38,161 nucleotides of DNA from Paulinella micropora (GCA_009731375.1 BJOX01000007.1:711640-749800), one strand, 5' to 3'. Numbered from the stretch's first letter, positions 1-11,914 are shown. Numbers and translations: made by a program. The notes: generated by a model not told the origin, from the letters alone.

Positions 1-53
<53 letters not shown>

Positions 54-64
54 GAGAGAGAGAG

Positions 65-126
<62 letters not shown>

Positions 127-147
127 AGAGAGAGAGAGAGAGAGGGG

Positions 148-193
<46 letters not shown>

Positions 194-219
194 GACCGAA
201 TGATTTCGTCTGGCTTAGC

Positions 220-257
<38 letters not shown>

Positions 258-307
258 TACATATAAATAGATAGATAGACAGACAGATAGATTATATATG
301 TAGATAT

Positions 308-343
<36 letters not shown>
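1..343. repeat. GA, GT and GATA microsatellites
   Basis: (GA)n to 66, (GT)n about 68-124, (GA)n to 196, then GATA with interruptions from 218. Apart from the possible microexon at 197-209, nothing else is visible. Confidence 0.95.
197..209 (-). CDS. Possible 13-nt microexon after exon 25
   Basis: On the minus strand CTAGCTAAGCCAG precedes ACGAAATCATTCG and GTCTCTC follows. Phase 0 in gives TKSF with one trailing base, compatible with exon 25. The donor matches that of exon 6. So short an island could occur by chance in the only non-repetitive bases here. Confidence 0.3.
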
Positions 344-347
344 TGAC

Positions 348-406
348 CTTTCCTGCCTTCTTCTTTTTTTCCTCTATCTCCCTCAGTGCAGCTTTTGCTT
401 CCTCAC
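348..406 (-). CDS. Exon 25, Lys/Glu helix, 59 nt
   Basis: Acceptor CTATCAAG, donor GGAAAG|GTCACT. Two bases in (completing Gly), phase 0 out. Peptide EEAKAALREIEEKKKKAGK, a highly charged helix. Two acceptor-bearing 5' copies lie upstream at 704-735 ([10 protein letters not shown]) and 824-854 ([10 protein letters not shown]), where TATC repeat replaces the rest. Confidence 0.7.
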
Positions 407-409
407 CTT

Positions 410-444
<35 letters not shown>

Positions 445-449
445 GTATG

Positions 450-480
<31 letters not shown>

Positions 481-522
481 GAAAGAAAGTGGGTAGCCAA
501 GTAAGTAAGTAAGTAAGTAAGC

Positions 523-571
<49 letters not shown>

Positions 572-657
572 CGTAAGTACGTATGTATGTATGTATGTAT
601 GTATGAATGAATGAATGAATGAATGTAAGCAAGAAAGTGGGTAACCCAGTAAGTAAG

Positions 658-706
<49 letters not shown>

Positions 707-738
707 TTCCCTCAGTATTGCTTTTGCTTCCTCACCTT

Positions 739-770
<32 letters not shown>

Positions 771-879
771 CATAGATAGATAGATAGATAGATGGATAGA
801 TAGATAGATAGATGGATAGATAGATTTCCCTCAGTACAGCTTTTGCTTCCTCACCTTGATAGAAAGATAGATAGATATC

Positions 880-926
<47 letters not shown>

Positions 927-964
927 GTAGGTGGGTTGATAGATAGATAGATAGATAGATAGAC

Positions 965-995
<31 letters not shown>

Positions 996-1027
996 GAGAT
1001 ATGTATGCATATATGTATGTAGTATAC
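407..1027. repeat. GATA/TATG/TAAG arrays with two 5' copies of exon 25
   Basis: Intron upstream of exon 25. Exon-25 5' pieces with acceptors sit at 704-735 and 824-854; the rest is tetranucleotide repeat. Confidence 0.85.
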
Positions 1028-2818
1028 CTTGTACATGTTCTCTTGAGTAGTGTTGACAGTGAGGACACTTAAATAAAGTAGAATGAATGAATGAACGAAT
1101 GAATGAATGAATGAATGAATGGATTCAATGAATGGATTGAATGAATGGATTAAATAATTGAATGAATGAATGAATGAATGAATGGAATGAACGGAATGAA
1201 TGGAATGAATGGAATGAGTGATGGAATAATAAAATATTATACGTACATATATATACATGCATACATACCTTGTACATGTTCTCTTGAGTAGTGTTGACAG
1301 TGAAGACACTTAAATAAAGTAGTAGAATGAATGAATGAACGAATGAATGAATGGATTCAATGAATGGAATGAATGGATTGAATGAATTGAATGAATAATT
1401 GAATGAATGAATGAATGAATGAATGGAATGAATGGAATGAATGGACTGAATGGAATGAGTGATGGAATAATAAAACATTATACGTACATATATATATGCA
1501 TACATACCTTGTACATGTTCTCTTGAGTAGTGTTGACAGTGAGGACACTTAAATAAAGTAGAATGAATGAATGAATGAATGCATGGAATGAACGAATGAA
1601 TGGAATGAATGAATACATGAATGCATGGAATGAATAAATGAATGTAATGAATGTAATGAATGTAATGAATGGAATGAATGAAATAATAAAATACTATATG
1701 TACACATATACATGTATACATACCTTGTACATGTTCTCGTGAGTAGTGTTGACAGTGAGGACACTTAAATAAAGTAGAATGAATGAATGAATGAATGAAT
1801 GAATGAATGGAATGAATAAATGAATGGAATGAATGGAATGAATGAATGAATGAATGAATGGATTGAATGGAATGAATGGAATGAGTGATGGGATAATAAA
1901 ATATTGTACGTACATATATATACATGCATACATACCTTGTACATGTTCTCTTGAGTAGTGTTGACAGTGAGGACACTTAAATAAAGTAGAATGAATGAAT
2001 GAATGAATGAATGAATGGATGGATGGAATGGAATGAATGGAATGAATGGAATGAATAAATGAATGGAATGAATGGAATGAATGGAATGAATGGAATGAAT
2101 GGAATGAGTGATGGCATAATAAAATATTACATGTACATATATATACATGCATACATACCTTGTACATGTTCTCTTGAGTAGTGTTGACAGTGAGGACACT
2201 TAAGTAAAGTAGAATGAATGAATGAATGAATGAATGAATGAATGGAATGAATGGAATGAATGGAATGAATGAATGATTGAATGAATGAATGAATGAATGA
2301 ATGGAATGAACGGAATGAACGGAATGAATGGAATTAGTGATGGAATAATAAAATGTTATACGTACATATATATACATGCATACATACCTTGTACGTACAT
2401 GTTCTCTTGAGTAGTGTTGACAGTGAGGACACTTGAATAAAGTAGAATGAATGAATGAATGCATGAATGAATGAATGGATTCAATGAATGGATTGAATGA
2501 ATGGAATGAATAATTGAATGAATGAATGAATGAATGAATGGAATGAACGGAATGAATGGAATGAATGGAATGAGTGATGGAATAATAAAATATTATACGT
2601 ACATATATATACATGCATACATACCTTGTACATGTTCTCTTGAGTAGTGTTGACAGTGAGGACACTTGAATAAAGTAGAATGAATGAATGAATGGAATGA
2701 ATGAATGAATGGAATGAATAATTGAATGAATGGATTGAATGAATGTAATGAATGGAATGAATGGAGTGATGAAATAATAAAATGTTATACGTACATATAT
2801 ATATACATGCATACATAC
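1028..2818 (-). repeat. Donor array: eight 3' half-copies of exon 24
   Basis: Forty-base 3' halves of exon 24 with a GTATGT-type or GTATAC donor start at 1028, 1269, 1508, 1724, 1936, 2159, 2388 and 2625. A GAAT/GGAAT microsatellite of changing length separates them, giving a period of about 190-240 bp. The copy at 2388 has a 4-bp insertion. Each copy is preceded on the minus strand by CTACTTTATTTAAG or CTACTTTATTCAAG, so each could even act as a 40-nt exon. Confidence 0.9.
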
Positions 2819-2912
2819 CTTGTACATGTTCTCTTGAGTAGTGTTGACAGTGAGGACACTTGAATGAGGAAGATTCGGGACATGCATCTTGACACGTGTT
2901 GCAATACATTAC
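2819..2912 (-). CDS. Exon 24, second Cys/His cluster, 94 nt
   Basis: Acceptor CTATGTAG, donor TACAAG|GTATGT. Phase 0 in, one base out. The peptide starts VMYCNTCQDACPESSSF and continues [14 protein letters not shown], giving C-x2-C-x3-C-x7-C-x2-C-x6-H, a probable zinc site (inference). It is the only copy holding both halves: eight 3' halves (KCPHC side with donor) lie downstream and four 5' halves (YCNTC side with acceptor) lie upstream. Copy differences such as GTA/GTC, CCC/CCT and AGA/CGA are silent in this frame. Confidence 0.8.
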
Positions 2913-3213
2913 CTACATAGATAGATAGGTAGGTAGGTAGGTAGGTAGGTAGGTAGGTAGATAGGTATATGGATGGATGGATGGATGGATAGATAGATGG
3001 ATGGATGGATAGATAGATAGATAGATAGATAGATAGGTAGATAGATAGATAGATAGATAGATAGAAGAAATAAAGGTAGATTCAGGACATGCATTTTGAC
3101 ACGTGTTGCAATACATGACCTACGTAGATAGGTAGGTAGGTAGGTAGGTAGGTAGGTAGGTAGGTAGGTAGATAGGTATATGGATGGATGGATGGATGGA
3201 TAGATAGATGATG

Positions 3214-3267
<54 letters not shown>

Positions 3268-3411
3268 AGAAATAAAGGTAGATTCAGGACATGCATCTTG
3301 ACACGTGTTGCAATACATTACCTACATAGATAGGTAGGTAGGTAAGTAGGTAGGTAGGTAGGTAGGTAGATAGGTATATGGATGGATGGATGGATAGATA
3401 GATAGATGACG

Positions 3412-3457
<46 letters not shown>

Positions 3458-3655
3458 GATATATATAGATCGATAGATAGAAGAAATAAAAGTAGATTCA
3501 GGACATGCATCTTGACACGTAGCAATACATTACCTACATAAATAGATAGATAGGTAGGTAGGTAGGTAGGTAGGTAGGTAGGTATATGGATGGATGGATG
3601 GATGGATAGATAGATGGATGGATGGATGGATGGATAGATAGATAGATAGATAGAC

Positions 3656-3690
<35 letters not shown>

Positions 3691-3740
3691 AGAAATAAAG
3701 GTAGATTAAGGACATGCATCTTGACACGTGTTGCAATGCA
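2913..3740 (-). repeat. Acceptor array: four 5' half-copies of exon 24
   Basis: 5' halves of exon 24 at about 3077-3119, 3281-3321, 3492-3532 and 3703-3740, separated by GATA, GGAT and GGTA repeats with a period of about 205 bp. The second keeps the YCNTCQDACPE reading, the first has D to N, the third has a 3-base deletion and the fourth has a stop (CCTTAA). Confidence 0.88.
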
Positions 3741-4465
3741 TATATATATATTGGTAGGTAGGTAGGTAAGTAAGTAGGTAGTTAGGTAGTTGGATAGGAA
3801 AGAAGGTAGGTAGGTAGGTAGGTAGGTAGGTAAGTAGGTAGGTAGGTAGGTAGGTAGGTAGATAGATAGATAGGTAGGTTATGAAGGTAGATAGGTTGGT
3901 ATGTAGACAAGATCGATACGCAGGTAGGTAGGTAGGTAGGTAGGTAGGTAGGTAGGTAGGAGGGTAGATAGATAGGTAGGTTAGGAAGGTAGATAGCTTG
4001 GTATGTAGACAGATCGATACGCAGGTAGTAAGGTAGGTAGGTAGGTAGGTAGGTAGGTAGGTAGGTAGGTAGGTAGGTAGGTAGGTAGGTAGGTAGGTAG
4101 ATAGATAGGAAGGTAGGTAGGTAGGTAGGTAGATAGATAGGTAGGTAGATAGATAGATATGTAGGTTAGGAAGGTAGATAGGTTGGTATGTAGAAATATC
4201 GATACGCAGGTAGGTATGTAGGTAGGTAGGTAGGTAGGTAGGTAGGTAGGTAGATAGGTTGGTAGGCAGGTAGGTAGGTAGAAGAGGGTAGATAGATTGG
4301 TATGTAGACAGATCGATACGTAGGTAGGTAGGTAGGTAGGTAGGTAGGTATGTAGGTAGGTAGGTAGGAGGGTAGATAGATAGGTAGGTTAGGAAGGTAG
4401 ATAGGTTGGTGTGTAGATACGCAGGTAGGAAGGTAGGTAGGTAGGTAGGTAGGTAGGTAGGTAGG

Positions 4466-4524
<59 letters not shown>

Positions 4525-5650
4525 GTAGGTTAGGAAGGTAGATAGGTTGGTATGTACAAAGATCGATACGCAGGTAGGTAAGTAGGTAGGTAGGTAGGTA
4601 GATAGATAGGTAGGTTAGGAAGGTAGATAGGTTGGTATGTAGACAAGATCGATACGCAGGTAGGTAGGTAGGTAGGTAGGTAGGTAGGAAGGAAGGATAG
4701 ATAGATAGGTTAGGAAGGTAGATAGGTTGGTACGTAGAAAGATCGATACGCAGGTAGGTAGGTAGGTAGGTAGGTAGGTAGGTAGGCTGGTAGGTAGGTA
4801 GATAGATAGATAGGTAGGTTAGGAAGGTAGATAGGTTGGTATGTAGACACGATCGATACGCAGGTAGGTAGGTAGGTAGGTAGGTAGGTAGATAGATAGG
4901 TAGGTTAGGAAGGTAGATAGGTTGGTATGTAGACAAGATCGATACGCAGGTAGGAAGGAAGGTAGGTAGGTAGGTAGGTAGGTAGGTAGGTAGGTAGGTA
5001 GATAGTTAGGTAGGTAGATAGATAGGTAGGAAGGATAGATAGGTAGGTTAGGAAGGTAGATAGGTTGGTATGTAGACAAGATCGATACGTAGGTAGGTAG
5101 GTAGGTAGGTAGGTAGGTAGATAGATAGATAGATAGGTAGATAGATAGATAGGTAGGTTAGGAAGGTAGATAGGTTGGTATGTAGAAATATCGATACGCA
5201 GGTAGGTATGTAGGTAGGTAGGTAGGTAGGTAGGTAGGTAGGTAGGTTAGGAAGGTAGATAGGTTGGTATGTAGACAGATCGATACGCAGGTAGGTAGGT
5301 AGGTAGATAGGTAGGTAGGTAGGTAGATAGGTAGGTTAGGAAGGTAGATAGGTTGGTATGTAGACAAGATCGATACGCAGGTAGGTAGGTAGGTAGGTAG
5401 GTAGGTAGGTAGGTAGGAGGGTAGGAGGGTAGATAAATAGGTAGGTTAGGAAGGTAGATAGGTTGGTATGTACCAAGATCGATACGCAGGTAGATATGTA
5501 GGTAGGTAGGTAGGTAGGTAGGTAGGTAGGTGGGTACGTAGATAGGTAGGTAGATAGAAGATCGAAAGGTTAGGAAGGTAGATAGGTTGGTATGTAGACA
5601 GATCGATACGCAGGTAGGTAGTCAGATAGGTAGGTAGGTAGGTAGGTAGC
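3741..5650. repeat. GGTA/GATA higher-order repeat, about 16 units
   Basis: A core containing GGTTAGGAAGGTAGATAGG followed by TTGGTATGTAGA and GATCGATACGCAGG recurs about 16 times, 85-150 bp apart, with variable GGTA/GATA runs between. On the minus strand the core reads GCGTATCGATC. I see no acceptor-donor pair, so I do not call it exonic. Confidence 0.9.
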
Positions 5651-5726
5651 AATATGCATATATGGATGGATGGATGAATGGATGGATAAATGGGTGGATA
5701 GATCGATATATAATATATATATACAT

Positions 5727-5760
<34 letters not shown>

Positions 5761-5806
5761 GGCTGATTATTTTAGTACAGGTGTATGTTATGTATGTTAT
5801 GTTATG

Positions 5807-5855
<49 letters not shown>

Positions 5856-5885
5856 TCACCTCCTGCCTTGTTCTTTCTGGGACAG

Positions 5886-5919
<34 letters not shown>

Positions 5920-5960
5920 AAACAAGATAGAGATAGATAGATAGATAGATAGATAGATAT

Positions 5961-6005
<45 letters not shown>

Positions 6006-6157
6006 ACACCTTCTGGCCTGTTGTTTTTGGGGGCAGGTATGTGTGTGTTTGTGTGTTATGTTACGTCTGTATGTTATGTATGTACATCACCTCCTGCCTT
6101 GTTCTTTCTGGGACAGGTGAGTGAGAGAGAGAGAGAGAGAGAGAGAAAACGAAATAC

Positions 6158-6194
<37 letters not shown>

Positions 6195-6346
6195 TAGATA
6201 GAGAGAGAGAGAGAGAGAAAGAACACCTCCTGGCCTGTTGCTTTTGGGGGCAGGTATATGTTTTTTTGTGTGTTATGTTACGTCTGTATGTTATATATGT
6301 ACATCACCTACTGCCTTGTTCTTTCTGGGACAGGTGAGTGAGTGAA

Positions 6347-6392
<46 letters not shown>

Positions 6393-6395
6393 AGG

Positions 6396-6435
<40 letters not shown>

Positions 6436-6436
6436 G
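5651..6436. repeat. TA/GA repeats with five short 3' relatives of exon 23
   Basis: Two unit types alternate: about 25 bases containing CCTCCTGCCTTGTTCTTTC (5861, 6091, 6301) and about 25 bases containing CTGGCCTGTTGTTTTTGGGG (6006, 6223). On the minus strand both end at a possible GT donor (GTGATG, GTGTTC). They match the last nine codons of exon 23 (PVPERTRQE and a more diverged PAPKTTGQK). Confidence 0.75.
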
Positions 6437-6611
6437 NNNNNNNNNNNNNNNNNNNNNNNNNNNNNNNNNNNNNNNNNNNNNNNNNNNNNNNNNNNNNNNN
6501 NNNNNNNNNNNNNNNNNNNNNNNNNNNNNNNNNNNNNNNNNNNNNNNNNNNNNNNNNNNNNNNNNNNNNNNNNNNNNNNNNNNNNNNNNNNNNNNNNNNN
6601 NNNNNNNNNNN
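6437..6611. other. Assembly gap (175 N)
   Basis: Run of N between a GA tract and a CA tract. Confidence 0.99.
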
Positions 6612-7529
<918 letters not shown>

Positions 7530-7606
7530 CTCCTGCCTTGTTGTTTCTGGGACAGGTGCGCCACCCCGCTGTCGAGGTGAGGTTGAGGTCGCCTTGGTTG
7601 GTGATT
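7530..7606 (-). CDS. Exon 23, Pro/Thr/Arg linker, 77 nt
   Basis: Acceptor TATGTTATATTAG, donor CAGGAG|GTATAT. Two bases in, phase 0 out. The peptide begins [17 protein letters not shown] and ends VPETTRQE. Six 3' copies with the same end lie downstream (6717-7478), five shorter ones lie further downstream (5861-6334), and one 5' copy lies upstream (about 7660-7701, SPSKAS). The upstream and downstream pieces meet only in this intact copy. Confidence 0.7.
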
Positions 7607-7982
7607 CTAATATAACATACACACATACACACGTACATACATAGTATTAGTTGAGGTTGAGGTTGAGGTTGAGGTAGTTGAGCTTGCCTTGCTTGGTGAT
7701 TCTAATATGACATACATACATTACATACATACATACATACATACATAAAGACATACATACATACATACATACATACCAACCTACCTACCTACCTACCTAC
7801 CTACATACACACATAGAAAGCTAGATAGATAGATAGCTAGCTATCTAGATAGATAGATAGACAGACAGATAGATAGATATATATAGATAGATAGATAGAT
7901 AGATAGGTAGATATATAGATAGATAGATAGATAGATAGATATATACATACATACATACATACATACATACATACATACAGAC
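7607..7982. repeat. Exon-23 5' copy, GAGGTT hexamers, ACAT, CTAC and GATA arrays
   Basis: The 5' copy of exon 23 (SPSKAS) ends at 7701 with an intact ATTAG acceptor. (GAGGTT)n at 7650-7680. From 7707 to 7982 only tetranucleotide repeats. Confidence 0.8.
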
Positions 7983-8024
7983 CTGGAGCGTTTCCTAGTT
8001 TTCTGTGCTGTCCACGCCGATGGC
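7983..8024 (-). CDS. Exon 22, basic, 42 nt
   Basis: Acceptor TTTCTTCTTCACCCAG, donor CGCTCCAG|GTCTGT; symmetric phase. Peptide HRRGQHRKLGNAP plus a split Glu or Gly codon. Other frames contain a stop (STEN*) or read PSAWTAQKTRKRSR. Flanked by an ACAT array downstream and the long minisatellite upstream. Confidence 0.6.
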
Positions 8025-9240
8025 CTGGGTGAAGAAGAAAAAAAGGCAGTAGAAGAGGACATAAAGGCAGTAGTGGGGCAGTGCGAAGGAGAAAAAGGCA
8101 ATAGAAGAGGACATAAAGGCAGTGGTGGGGCAGTGCGAAGGAGAAAAAAGGCAGTAGAAGAGGACATAAAGGTAGTGGTGGGGCAGTGCGAGGAAAAAAA
8201 GGCAGTAGAAGAGGATATACAGGCAGTAGTGAGGCAGTGCGAAGGAGGAAAAAGGCAGTAGAAGAGGACATACAGGCAGTAGTGTGCGAGGAAAAAAAAG
8301 GCAGCAGAAGAGGACATACAAGCAGTAGTGGGGCAGTGCGAAGGAGAAAAAAGGCAGTAGTAGAGGACATACCGGCAGTGGTGGGGCAGTGCGAGAAAAA
8401 AGGCAGTAGTAGAGGACATACAGGCAGTGGTGGGCAGTGCGAAGGAGGAAAAAGGCAGTAGAAGAGGACATAAAGGCAGTAGTGGGCGGTAGTGCAGAGA
8501 AAATGGGCAGTATAGAGGACATAAAGGCAGTAGTGGGGCAGTAGTGTAGAGAAAAGTAGTAGAAGTAGGGACATAAAGGCAGTAGTGGGGCAGTAGTGTA
8601 GAAGAAAAGGCAGTAGTACAGGACATAGAGGCAGTAGTAGGGCAGTAGCGTAGAGAAAAAAGGCAGTAGTACAGGACAAAAATGCACTAGTGGGGCAGTA
8701 GTGTAGAGAAAAAGGCAGTAGAGGACATAGTAGTAGTTGGGAGTGCGAGGAGAAAAAAGGCAGTAGTAGAGGACATAACGGCAGTAGTGGGGCAGTAGTG
8801 TAGAGAAAAAGTGCAGTATAGAGGACATAAAGGCAGCAGTGGGGCAGTAGTGTAGAGAAAAGCGGTCGAAGCAGGGGACATAAAGGCAGTAGTTGGGCAG
8901 TGCGAGGAGAAAAAAGGCAGTAGTAGAGGACACAAAGGAAGGCGTTGGGCAGTACTAGAGGACATAAAAGCAGTACTAGAGGACAAAAAGGCAGTAGTAG
9001 AGGACATAAAGGCAGTTGTGTGGCAGTTGTACGGACGTCAAGCCAGTAGTGGGAAGAAGAGGGACATAAAGGCAGTAGTGGGGCAGTAGAGGGACATAAA
9101 GGCAGTAGAGGAACATAAAGGAAGTAGTACAGGGACAAAGGCAGTAGTGGGCCAGTAGAGGGGACATAAAGGCAGTAGTGAGGCAGTAGTGCAGAGAAAA
9201 AGTGGCAGTAGTAGAGGAAATAGAGAAGATAGAGGTGAAG
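8025..9240. repeat. CTACTGCC minisatellite, pyrimidine strand on minus
   Basis: Irregular units built on GGCAGTAGTGGGGCAGTG, GAGAAAAAAGGCAGTAG and AGAGGACATAAA. The pyrimidine strand has no stop codon in any frame, which creates long false open frames rich in Leu, Pro, Cys and Tyr. Confidence 0.92.
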
Positions 9241-9346
9241 AAAGTCGCAGATAGCAGAAGGGGCAAAGAGTACAGCTAACAATAACCAACTTGTAACGTC
9301 ACCCATCTTTGCATTTGATTTTATTCGATCAATATTTGCGATAAGA
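9241..9346. other. Single-copy intron segment next to the inverted-repeat element
   Basis: A minus-strand ATG at 9306 starts MGDVTSWLLLAVLFAPSAIC, which looks like a signal peptide, but it sits between exons 22 and 21, has no clear donor and runs straight into minisatellite. Treated as intronic. Confidence 0.4.
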
Positions 9347-9817
9347 ATAGTATATTATGCTGCTAGCCACAAATTTGACGTGGTTTGCGGGCGAGCCGGG
9401 CCGGCGAGCCCGCAAAACACGTCGAATTTGGCGCGCCGCGTATGTAGTTTTGTCGGTAACTTGACCACATTTTGTGGAGGCGACAGAAAAAATTTCTGAT
9501 CGGTGCCCAAAAGGTCTTGTCCTGAGCTTTCGAAAAGATGAAAGATATCTTTCTAACGATGGAATTAGAACGTTTAAAAAAAAAAAAAAAAAAAAACATT
9601 ATTTCTATGATTGATGGAGAACCATGAAGACCCAACAGAGAGCGTGCTTGAAGGATGGCATTAGAATTTTATCGGTCCCCTCCACAAAATGTGGTCAGGT
9701 TACCGATAACACTATCTATGCGGCGCGCCAAATTTGACGTGTTTCGCGGGCTCGCCGGCCCAGCTCGGCTCGCCCGCAAAACACGTCAAATTTGTGGTTA
9801 GCCGCATAATATACTAT
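9347..9817. mobile_element. 471-bp non-autonomous inverted-repeat element (MITE-like), family A
   Basis: Terminal inverted repeats of about 150 bp (9347-9500 and 9660-9817) begin ATAGTATATTATGC and are about 90% alike. Each arm contains a second hairpin: 22-bp stems at 9371-9392/9408-9429 and 9730-9751/9772-9793, GC-rich with a GCCGGC loop. The middle (9501-9659) holds a 22-base poly-A and no coding frame. No target-site duplication is clear. Partial copies of one end lie at 27239-27404 and 37464-37590. Confidence 0.8.
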
Positions 9818-9874
9818 GTGAGGTCCAAGTTGGATAGCTTGATATTTGAATGTTTGTATTGATGGTATGGGGAC

Positions 9875-9913
9875 CGCAGTAGCAGAACCAGGTGCCTTGC
9901 TCGTTCTTGTGTT
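9875..9913 (-). CDS. Exon 21, WFCYCG, 39 nt
   Basis: Acceptor CTTTTTCCCCTGTCTACAG; donor TACTGCG|GTCCCC. Peptide HKNEQGTWFCYC, with the split Gly shared with exon 22, so the join reads WFCYCGHRRG, typical of small zinc-ribbon or knuckle motifs. An alternative donor CACATA|GTATAT at 9815 keeps the same phase and would use the end of the adjacent transposon; it adds 20 residues. All three frames are open, so the frame rests on phase and on the Trp-Cys pattern. Confidence 0.6.
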
Positions 9914-11066
9914 CTGTAGACAGGGGAAAAAGGCAGTAGTGGGGCAGTAAAGGGGGAATAAATGCAGTAGTGGGGCAGTAGAGGGGAATAAAGGCAGTAG
10001 TGGGGCAGTAGAGGGGGAATAAAGGCAGTAGTGGGGCAGTTCAGGGGGAATAAAGGCAGTAGTGGGGCAGTAGAGGGGGAATAAAGGCAGTAGTGGGGCA
10101 GTAGAGGGGGAATAAAGGCAGTAGTGGGGCAGTAGAGGGGGAATAAAGGCAGTAGTGGGGCAGTAGAGGGGGAATAAAGGCAGTAGTGGGGCAGTAGAGG
10201 GGGAATAAAGGCAGTAGTGGGGCAGTAGAGGGGGAATAAAGGCAGTAGTGGGGCAGTAGAGGGGGAATAAAGGCAGTAGTGGGGCAGTAGAGGGGGAANN
10301 NNNNNNNNGCAGTAGTGGGGCAGTAGAGGGGAATAAAGGCAGTAGTGGGGTAGTAGAGGGGGAATAAAGGTAGTAGCGGGGCACATGAAGGCAGAAGTGG
10401 GGCCAGTAGAGGGGGAATAAAGGCATTAGTGGGAAATACAAAGGCAGTAGTGTAGCAGAAGAGGGACATAAAGGCAAAAGTGAGGTGCATGAGGGCAGTG
10501 AGGAGGCAGTAGAGGGGACATGCAGAAGTGGGAACATAAAGGCAGAAGTGGGGCAGTAGAGGGGGAATAAATGCAGTAGCGAGGCAGTAGAGGGGACATA
10601 AAGGTAGTAGTGGGGCAGTAGAGGGGACATAAAGACAGCAGTAGGGCACATAAAGGCAGTGGTGGGGTACACAAAGGCAGTAGTGAGGCAGAAGAGTGGA
10701 CATGAAGGCAGTAGTGGTGTAAGCTAAGGCAGTAGTGGAACAGTTGTGGGGGACATAAAGGCAGTAGTGGGGAATATAAAGGCAGTACCGGTGCAGTAGA
10801 GGGAGACATAAAGGCAGTAGTGGGGAATATGAAGGCAGTAATGGGGCAGTAGAGCGGACATAAAGGCAGTAGTGGGGAACATAAAGGCAGTAGTGGGGAA
10901 CATAAAGGCAGAGGTGCGGCAGTAAAGGGGAACATAAAGGCAGTAGGGGGGCAGTAGAGGGGACATAAAGGCAGTAGTGGGGCAGTAAAGGGGGACATAA
11001 AGGCAGTAGTGGTGAGCATAAAGGCAGTAGTGGGCAGTAGAGGGACAAAAAGGCAGTAGTGTGGCA
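9914..11066. repeat. 31-bp minisatellite, pyrimidine strand on minus, with 10-N gap
   Basis: From about 9945 to 10298 a 31-bp unit (core CAGTAGTGGGGCAGTAGAGG) repeats almost perfectly at least ten times; beyond the gap at 10299-10308 the units are more diverged. This is the most homogeneous stretch of this minisatellite. Confidence 0.93.
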
Positions 11067-11072
11067 GTTTAC

Positions 11073-11126
11073 CTGGTTCGTACTCGTGGCAGTTCTCACC
11101 GCATCCTCCAGGAACATCACACTCAC
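11073..11126 (-). CDS. Exon 20, first Cys cluster, 54 nt
   Basis: Acceptor CTATCTATCTAG, donor GAACCAG|GTAAAC; symmetric phase. Peptide ECDVPGGCGENCHEYEP. Taken alone, C-x5-C-x3-C looks EGF-like, but joined to exons 21-24 it reads better as the start of a Cys/His-rich zinc-binding region. The acceptor depends entirely on the GATA/TATC array. Confidence 0.7.
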
Positions 11127-11127
11127 C

Positions 11128-11186
<59 letters not shown>

Positions 11187-11238
11187 GATAGATAGGATAG
11201 ATAGATAGATAAGATAGATAGGTAGATAGATAGATAGG

Positions 11239-11276
<38 letters not shown>

Positions 11277-11277
11277 T

Positions 11278-11317
<40 letters not shown>

Positions 11318-11383
11318 GATAGATAAGATAGATAGATAAGATAGATAGATAGAGAGATAGATAGATAGATAGATAGATAGGTA
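11127..11383. repeat. GATA array
   Basis: GATA with AAGATA and GGTA interruptions, supplying the TATC acceptor tract of exon 20. Confidence 0.95.
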
Positions 11384-11880
11384 GATGAAATATCGACTAA
11401 TGTCAAAAAAAAGGAGCTTCTGATTTCGTCAACCAGGAAGTCTGTGGGTAAAGTATTAACCCGATGCCCAGCTAAGCCGTGATGTTTGCACGGAAGGGAC
11501 TGATACAGGCAATACCAAAGCTCCCTAGTACCAGGCGGGGCCAGGGCTCGTTCCATAAAGCGCCCCTTGCAGAACGAGCTCCCACCTCCATTACAGAGGG
11601 CCCAGTAAGCAGATGGAGTTTCGAGACTGTTCGACAGTCTAGTATAAACCGACAGAGCACTGTGGGTTTTATTCCGGGCTCAACAAGCGAGAAAGGGCAC
11701 CCTGAGGGAACAGGATTGTGCTTCCCGTCGCTATTTCGGCATGTGACTTATAGGCGTATGGCTAGGCACACATAAGGCACCCCACCACGGGCCCAGCACA
11801 CCCACACCATCCCCTAATTCTCTGTCTGTCGACAGATGGCACCCATTTCAAAAAATCAAGCCCAAGAGAGGGTCAGTGAC
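11384..11880 (+). repeat. Interspersed repeat R1, copy 1 (parts A then B)
   Basis: 497 bp of complex sequence with GATA arrays on both sides. Part A (11384-11690) starts GATGAAATATCGACTAATG; part B (about 11698-11880) starts CCCTGAGGGAACAGG. Both recur at 25398-25769 in the order B-linker-A, and A recurs at 32054-32328. It does not resemble any rRNA, tRNA or spliceosomal RNA I know. Short open frames on the minus strand have no supporting signal. Confidence 0.85.

Positions 11881-11914
<34 letters not shown>

Noticed and set aside
7837-9306. 489-codon open frame with an N-terminal signal-peptide-like start (MGDVTSWLLLAVLFAPS)
   Set aside because: The pyrimidine strand of the minisatellite has no stops in any frame, so length means nothing; the start lies in the intron between exons 21 and 22 and has no donor.
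9945-10298. CRISPR-like regular 31-bp repeats
   Set aside because: Units are contiguous with no unique spacers, and the setting is eukaryotic.
11073-11126. EGF-like domain call for exon 20
   Set aside because: Too short, and the neighbouring exons give CxC, CxxC and His patterns that suit zinc binding better.
9716-11556. Long Leu/Pro/Cys-rich open frames (300 to 376 codons)
   Set aside because: Same minisatellite effect; parallel open frames exist in all three phases.
11384-11880. R1 as a 5S rRNA, snRNA or spliced-leader gene
   Set aside because: None of the conserved boxes of these RNAs could be found by eye; a covariance-model search would settle it.
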